Source: an uncultured Mailhella sp. (GTDB lineage Bacteria > Desulfobacterota > Desulfovibrionia > Desulfovibrionales > Desulfovibrionaceae). From it: 9,210 nt of DNA. Below the pieces are notes generated by a model that was given only the letters and a program-made list of their open reading frames with translations, was not told where the DNA came from and searched no databases. A program made the translations under genes and the position numbers. Below, piece by piece: positions 5,504-9,210 of the stretch (positions are counted from its first letter, which is position 1; every line of letters starts with the position of its first letter). Location of the stretch: contig CAOMFZ010000086.1 of NCBI GenBank assembly GCA_948482415.1, positions 1 to 9,210 on the forward strand. Reading direction: 5' to 3'.

Positions 5504-6435
5504 TGCAATATCCATTGCAGTTCAGGGGTGAGGCTGTAGAGCCCGCCCCTTTTTATATTTGGGGTATAGTCAATACAACGCCTGATTCTTTTTATGACGG
5601 CGGCTGCTATGAAAAAGCTGACCGTGCCGCTGCCCATGCCCGACAGCTTTGGGAACAGGGGGCTTGTATTTTGGATATTGGCGGAGCGTCTTCAAGACCG
5701 GGTGCACAGCAAGATGTGAGCAGTCTTGAGGAGTGGCAGCGTATTGCGCCTGTTATTTCTGCTGTGCAGGAATTTTCAGGGAATGCGGCACGTTCCGGCG
5801 CCGATAAAATCCGCACCGATATTGTGCCCTTGCAATTTGCGGAAAAACCTCTTATTTCTATAGATACATGGCGGGCGGAGGTGGCAGAAAAAGCTCTTGA
5901 AAAAGGTGTTGAAATTATTAATGATATTTCTGCCTTTGAGTGGGAGCCGGAACTCCTCAGCGTGGTTGCAGCGTATAAGCCCATGTATGTGCTCATGCAC
6001 TGTCAGGGCAGGCCGCAGACCATGCAGGATACGCCGGTATATAAAAATGTTGTGCAGGAAGTCTATGCTTTTTTTGAAGAAAAAATGAATATTCTTGTGC
6101 AAAAAGGTTTACCCGAAGAGAATATTATTTTAGATTTTGGTATTGGCTTTGGAAAAAATCTGGAACATAATCTTGCCCTTTTGCATAACATTGCTTTTTT
6201 TGAAACCTTGAAGCGTCCGCTATTGCTTGGTTTGTCGCAAAAATCCATGTTCGGGCATTTGCTGGGGCAGGATAAGCATGAGCGTTCCATAAGCACGCAG
6301 GTGTGCACGGCTCTTGCCATGGAAAAGGGCATTTGTCATCACAGGGTGCATGAGGTAAAAGAGACGCTGGAAACGCTGGCTCTGACGTATGCCGTGCAGA
6401 ATATAGAAGCAGAAAATACGGGAAATAACAGATAA
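5503..6435 (+). CDS. folP: Dihydropteroate synthase
   Basis: DHPS joins p-aminobenzoate to dihydropterin pyrophosphate in folate synthesis and is the sulfonamide target. The 310-aa TIM-barrel protein shows GIVNTTPDSFYDGG (21-34), DIGGASSRPG (58-67), ISIDTW (118-123), NDISA (140-144), MHCQGRPQTMQ (165-175) and RVHEV (281-285). Several invariant-looking positions differ from the textbook forms. DIGGEST is DIGGASS, DPGIGFGK is DFGIGFGK (211-218), and SRKS is SQKS (245-248), although the pterin-binding Lys is kept. An extra stretch at about 92-115 precedes the third strand and lengthens the protein beyond the usual 270-285 aa. It overlaps ftsH by one base and is followed by cdaA after 11 nt. The overall fold and catalytic motifs suggest an active enzyme, possibly with altered sulfonamide affinity. 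Confidence 0.95.
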   Translation: MQYPLQFRGEAVEPAPFYIWGIVNTTPDSFYDGGCYEKADRAAAHARQLWEQGACILDIGGASSRPGAQQDVSSLEEWQRIAPVISAVQEFSGNAARSGADKIRTDIVPLQFAEKPLISIDTWRAEVAEKALEKGVEIINDISAFEWEPELLSVVAAYKPMYVLMHCQGRPQTMQDTPVYKNVVQEVYAFFEEKMNILVQKGLPEENIILDFGIGFGKNLEHNLALLHNIAFFETLKRPLLLGLSQKSMFGHLLGQDKHERSISTQVCTALAMEKGICHHRVHEVKETLETLALTYAVQNIEAENTGNNR

Positions 6436-6446
6436 AGTAGGATTAT

Positions 6447-7196
6447 ATGCTCGGTATTCAACAATTCCCCATCACTATAAAAGATATTTTGGATATTCTT
6501 GTTGTAACAGGTTGCTTTTATTATCTTTTGCGTTTGGTAAAAGACACAAGGGCAATGGCTGCGATTAAGGGATTTTTTCTTCTCTTTATTATTTACGGTG
6601 TTGCCAGATATTTTGGCTTATTTACGCTTTCGTGGCTGCTGGAAAACTTTTTTGGCTCCTTATTTCTTGTTATTGTTATTCTTTTCAGCGATGATATCCG
6701 TCATGCGCTTGCAGGTATCGGTTTGCGTTCTCTTTTCCGCAAAAAAGAAAAACTCAGCAATAACACCGTTGAAGTTTTGGCTGATATTTGTGAACTTTTG
6801 TCAAAAAAACGTATCGGCGCAATTATTGTCCTTGAACGCAATATCAAGCTGGGGGATTTGCTCAGCCGCGGAGTCAAGCTTGACGCACTGCTGACAAAGG
6901 AACTCCTGCATACGATTTTCTTCCCCAATACTGCCCTGCATGACGGTGCTGTGATTATCAATAAAGAGGGCAGAATTGTTGCGGCAAGCTGTGTTCTGCC
7001 CCTGACGCAAAATCAGGAACGGCAGCATTACGGCACAAGACACCGTGCTGCCCTTGGCATTTCAGAAGTGAGTGACTGTGTTGTGCTTGTTGTGTCAGAA
7101 GAAAGAGGGGAATTTACTGTTGCCCAGAATGGCAGGCTTTCTAATCCTTTAAACCGTGAACGTCTGGAAAGGATTTTGAATAATGTTCTCATTTAA
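6447..7196 (+). CDS. cdaA: Membrane-bound diadenylate cyclase CdaA
   Basis: CdaA condenses two ATP into cyclic di-AMP, a messenger that controls potassium, osmotic balance and cell-wall synthesis. The 249-aa protein has three N-terminal membrane helices (about 15-30, 38-55, 63-82) and then a DAC (DisA_N) domain. Both catalytic signatures are intact: DGA (166-168, in LHDGAVII) and GTRHRAALG (196-204). Length and layout match the CdaA/DacA class rather than the DNA-scanning DisA. The start at ATG 6447 is preceded by AGTAGGA (6437-6442), 4 nt upstream. Its last 14 bases overlap cdaR, the classical regulatory partner. Confidence 0.95.
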   Translation: MLGIQQFPITIKDILDILVVTGCFYYLLRLVKDTRAMAAIKGFFLLFIIYGVARYFGLFTLSWLLENFFGSLFLVIVILFSDDIRHALAGIGLRSLFRKKEKLSNNTVEVLADICELLSKKRIGAIIVLERNIKLGDLLSRGVKLDALLTKELLHTIFFPNTALHDGAVIINKEGRIVAASCVLPLTQNQERQHYGTRHRAALGISEVSDCVVLVVSEERGEFTVAQNGRLSNPLNRERLERILNNVLI

Positions 7197-8133
7197 AAAT
7201 CTTTTTATCAATAATATTATTGCGGAAAATGTCCGCTTGCTGCTGATTGCCTTTTTGCTTGCCTGTGCTGTGTGGTACAGTGTTGTGGGCAGTTCGCAGG
7301 TGGAGGCAGATGTTTCTTTTCATGTGGAATACACGCAGCTGCCTGAAAATTTAATGATTACCAGAGGTATGGAAGATATTCTGCATGTGCGGGTGCGTTC
7401 TTCCGGACAGAGACTGCGCAGTATTTTGAATAAAGATTATGTGTATCATGTGAATTTGAGCAATGCTGTCAACGGTGCCAATGTCTATCCTGTTGAAATC
7501 GATGATACTTTTTCAGATTTCAAGGGCATGGAAATTTTGAGTGCCAGTCCTTCTTATTTAATGATTGAAACAGATACGGTACTTGAAAAGCGTGTGCCCA
7601 TTGAAGTGGAATTTTCTGAGCGGGAAAATGAGGATTTATATATCAGAGATTTGGATTTGAGTCCTTCAGAAGTGAAACTCAAAGGTCCGAAAGGTGTGCT
7701 TGAAGAGGTGTATTCCATAAAAGTACCCTTTGATATTAATCAGGTGGAAACTGCCGGCAGCTATACGAAAAACGTGCCTATTGCCTTGCCAGATTTGGTA
7801 GAAGCTGATATACCTGTAACAAGAGTAAGTTTTGAAGCGTGGTTTGATTTGGTGCCTGTAAATTTAAGCCGGCTTGTACAGCTTGAAAAAGACGGCGGAG
7901 AATTTAGAACAGAGCCGCGGACAGTGAATATTGAATTGGAAATTCCGCAAAGCAAACTTATTTCCTATAATATTGACCCGGCGTATATGGCACAGGTTCG
8001 GGTTATTGTGCAAAATGACAAACAACATGAAGTCGGGCAGGTTTTGCCTGTACAGGTGGTACTTCCAAAAGGGGCAAATCTTATTTCTGTAACGCCTCAA
8101 ACAGTAAAAATTATTGCAAAAGAACAGGATTAA
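7183..8133 (+). CDS. cdaR: YbbR-domain protein CdaR, CdaA regulator
   Basis: CdaR is a membrane-anchored extracytoplasmic protein that in Firmicutes binds CdaA and modulates its activity. This 316-aa protein has one N-terminal membrane helix (about 17-36, RLLLIAFLLACAVWYSVV) and then a series of beta-rich YbbR-like repeats to the C-terminus. Repeat signatures include LHVRVRSSGQRLRSI (66-80), SPSEVKLKGPKGVLEEVYSI (about 160-179) and VTPQTVKIIA near the end. The start at ATG 7183 lies inside cdaA, with AAGGA (7169-7173) 9 nt upstream. It ends 2 nt before glmM. Sequence divergence is normal for this family, and the neighbourhood makes the assignment firm. Confidence 0.9.
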   Translation: MFSFKNLFINNIIAENVRLLLIAFLLACAVWYSVVGSSQVEADVSFHVEYTQLPENLMITRGMEDILHVRVRSSGQRLRSILNKDYVYHVNLSNAVNGANVYPVEIDDTFSDFKGMEILSASPSYLMIETDTVLEKRVPIEVEFSERENEDLYIRDLDLSPSEVKLKGPKGVLEEVYSIKVPFDINQVETAGSYTKNVPIALPDLVEADIPVTRVSFEAWFDLVPVNLSRLVQLEKDGGEFRTEPRTVNIELEIPQSKLISYNIDPAYMAQVRVIVQNDKQHEVGQVLPVQVVLPKGANLISVTPQTVKIIAKEQD

Positions 8134-8135
8134 CT

Positions 8136-9210
8136 ATGAAACGTTTTTTTGGAACTGACGGTATTCGCGGCTATGTCAATACCTATCCCATGACAGCGGA
8201 TATGGCTCTTCGTTTAGGACTTGCAGCAGGCACCTATTTTCGTGACAGCAAGCGTAAACATAAGGCAATTATCGGAAAAGATACCCGCCTTTCCGGCTAT
8301 ATGTTTGAATCCGCGCTGACAGCCGGACTTTGTGCTGCCGGTGTTGACGTTTATCAGGTAGGACCAATGCCAACGCCTGCTATTGCGTTTTTAACCAAAA
8401 ATATGCGGGCTGATGTGGGGGTGGTTATTTCTGCAAGCCATAATCCTTTTCATGACAACGGGATTAAATTTTTTGACAGAGACGGCTATAAACTTCCTGA
8501 CCATGTGGAAGATGAAATTGCGCAGATGGTACTGAATACAGAGTATGAGTGGGATTATCCCGATGCTGACAAAGTTGGACGGGCAAAACGTATTTTTGAC
8601 GCACCCGGACGTTATATTGTTTATTTGAAAAAGAGTTTTCCTGACCATTTGTCACTCAACGGACTGCGCATTGTTTTGGACTGCGCCAACGGAGCAAACT
8701 ACAAAATTGCGCCGTTAGCGCTGGAAGAGCTGGGGGCAGAAGTGGTCACCATGGGCAATGAACCGAATGGTACCAATATTAATTTGCAATGCGGTTCTTT
8801 GCATCCGGAACATGTGGCTGATAAAGTGCGGGAAGTTCGGGCAGATCTTGGGCTTGCACTTGACGGTGACGCTGACAGGCTCATTGTGGTTGATGAAACA
8901 GGCACTATTCTTGATGGTGACCAGATTATGGCTATCTGTGCAGAATACCTTATTGAACACGGCAAACTTAAAAATAATACGCTGGCTGCAACGACCATGA
9001 GCAATATGGCTCTGGAAACTTTTATGGAAGAACGCGGAGGTACGCTTATCCGCACCAATGTGGGCGACCGTTATGTCGTGGAAGCCATGCGCAAATTTGA
9101 TTTGAGCCTTGGCGGCGAAAAATCCGGGCACCTTATTTTCCATGATTTCAGCACCACAGGCGACGGACTTTTGGCTGCCTTGCAAGTGCTGACTCGTATG
9201 TGTGAATCAG
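8136..9210 (+). CDS. glmM: Phosphoglucosamine mutase GlmM (5' part, runs off window)
   Basis: GlmM converts glucosamine-6-phosphate to glucosamine-1-phosphate, the step before UDP-GlcNAc for peptidoglycan and lipid A. The 358 visible residues of about 450 begin MKRFFGTDGIRG. They contain the phosphoserine loop ISASHNP (catalytic Ser101), the metal loop DGDADR (243-248) and the sugar loop GGEKSGH (326-332). The C-terminal phosphate-binding domain lies beyond the window edge. The start is 2 nt after the cdaR stop, with AGGA about 7 nt upstream inside cdaR. In Firmicutes CdaA and CdaR bind GlmM and GlmM inhibits the cyclase. The same gene order suggests this control may exist here too, which is inference. 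Confidence 0.97.
   Translation, partial: MKRFFGTDGIRGYVNTYPMTADMALRLGLAAGTYFRDSKRKHKAIIGKDTRLSGYMFESALTAGLCAAGVDVYQVGPMPTPAIAFLTKNMRADVGVVISASHNPFHDNGIKFFDRDGYKLPDHVEDEIAQMVLNTEYEWDYPDADKVGRAKRIFDAPGRYIVYLKKSFPDHLSLNGLRIVLDCANGANYKIAPLALEELGAEVVTMGNEPNGTNINLQCGSLHPEHVADKVREVRADLGLALDGDADRLIVVDETGTILDGDQIMAICAEYLIEHGKLKNNTLAATTMSNMALETFMEERGGTLIRTNVGDRYVVEAMRKFDLSLGGEKSGHLIFHDFSTTGDGLLAALQVLTRMCES

Noticed and set aside
3860..5637. Long minus-strand open frames antisense to ftsH and folP (up to 230 codons)
   Set aside because: They are frame shadows of strongly conserved genes, with no domain signature and no expression signals.
1..9210. CRISPR array, tRNA or rRNA genes
   Set aside because: No regularly spaced direct repeats, no tRNA cloverleaf with TTCGA-type loop and no rRNA signature were seen on either strand.

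Overview
The window appears to come from a Gram-negative, sulfate-reducer-like bacterium, most likely in the Desulfovibrionaceae or a near relative (Desulfobacterota). The evidence is an LpxL/HtrB-type lipid A acyltransferase, which indicates an outer membrane, together with the gene order ftsH-folP-cdaA-cdaR-glmM. That order is inferred from memory of such genomes and was not checked against a database. The core genes are moderately AT-rich, and the left 2.4 kb is clearly more AT-rich.

Layout. (1) 1-667 has no convincing gene. It holds a MITE-like element (45-376) with 25/26-bp imperfect terminal inverted repeats and dense internal hairpins, then a second inverted repeat (403-492). (2) 622-1975 is a worn defence or accessory islet. 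It contains a good promoter, a 55-codon N-terminal stub of a Fic/Doc protein, an apparently intact DpnI-like endonuclease (847-1629), a scrambled remnant of the 3' end of an LpxL-type acyltransferase gene (minus strand) and the C-terminal remnant of a DNA amino-methyltransferase. (3) 2024-2364 (minus strand) is a mini-operon of two very small membrane proteins with its own promoter, strong ribosome binding sites and a hairpin terminator. (4) 2402-3334 (minus strand) is an LpxL/HtrB-family acyltransferase. (5) 3335-3556 is a divergent promoter region. (6) 3557-9210 is one tightly packed plus-strand operon: ftsH, folP, cdaA, cdaR (YbbR) and the first 358 codons of glmM, which runs off the window.

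How the genes fit together. FtsH is the membrane AAA+ zinc protease. In enterobacteria ftsH-folP-glmM are neighbours, and in Firmicutes cdaA-cdaR-glmM form a c-di-AMP/cell-wall operon; this locus joins both arrangements. CdaA would make c-di-AMP, CdaR would modulate it, and GlmM supplies glucosamine-1-phosphate for peptidoglycan and LPS. In E. coli FtsH controls LPS synthesis by degrading LpxC, so the divergent lipid A acyltransferase is a thematically related neighbour.

The most notable signal is that GATC, the tetranucleotide that DpnI cuts when adenine-methylated, occurs only three times in 9210 bp by eye (3553, 3788, 8844). About 30 would be expected from base composition, and the isomeric palindrome CATG occurs roughly fifty times. 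This depletion extends through the conserved housekeeping operon and fits long-term GATC-directed restriction pressure.
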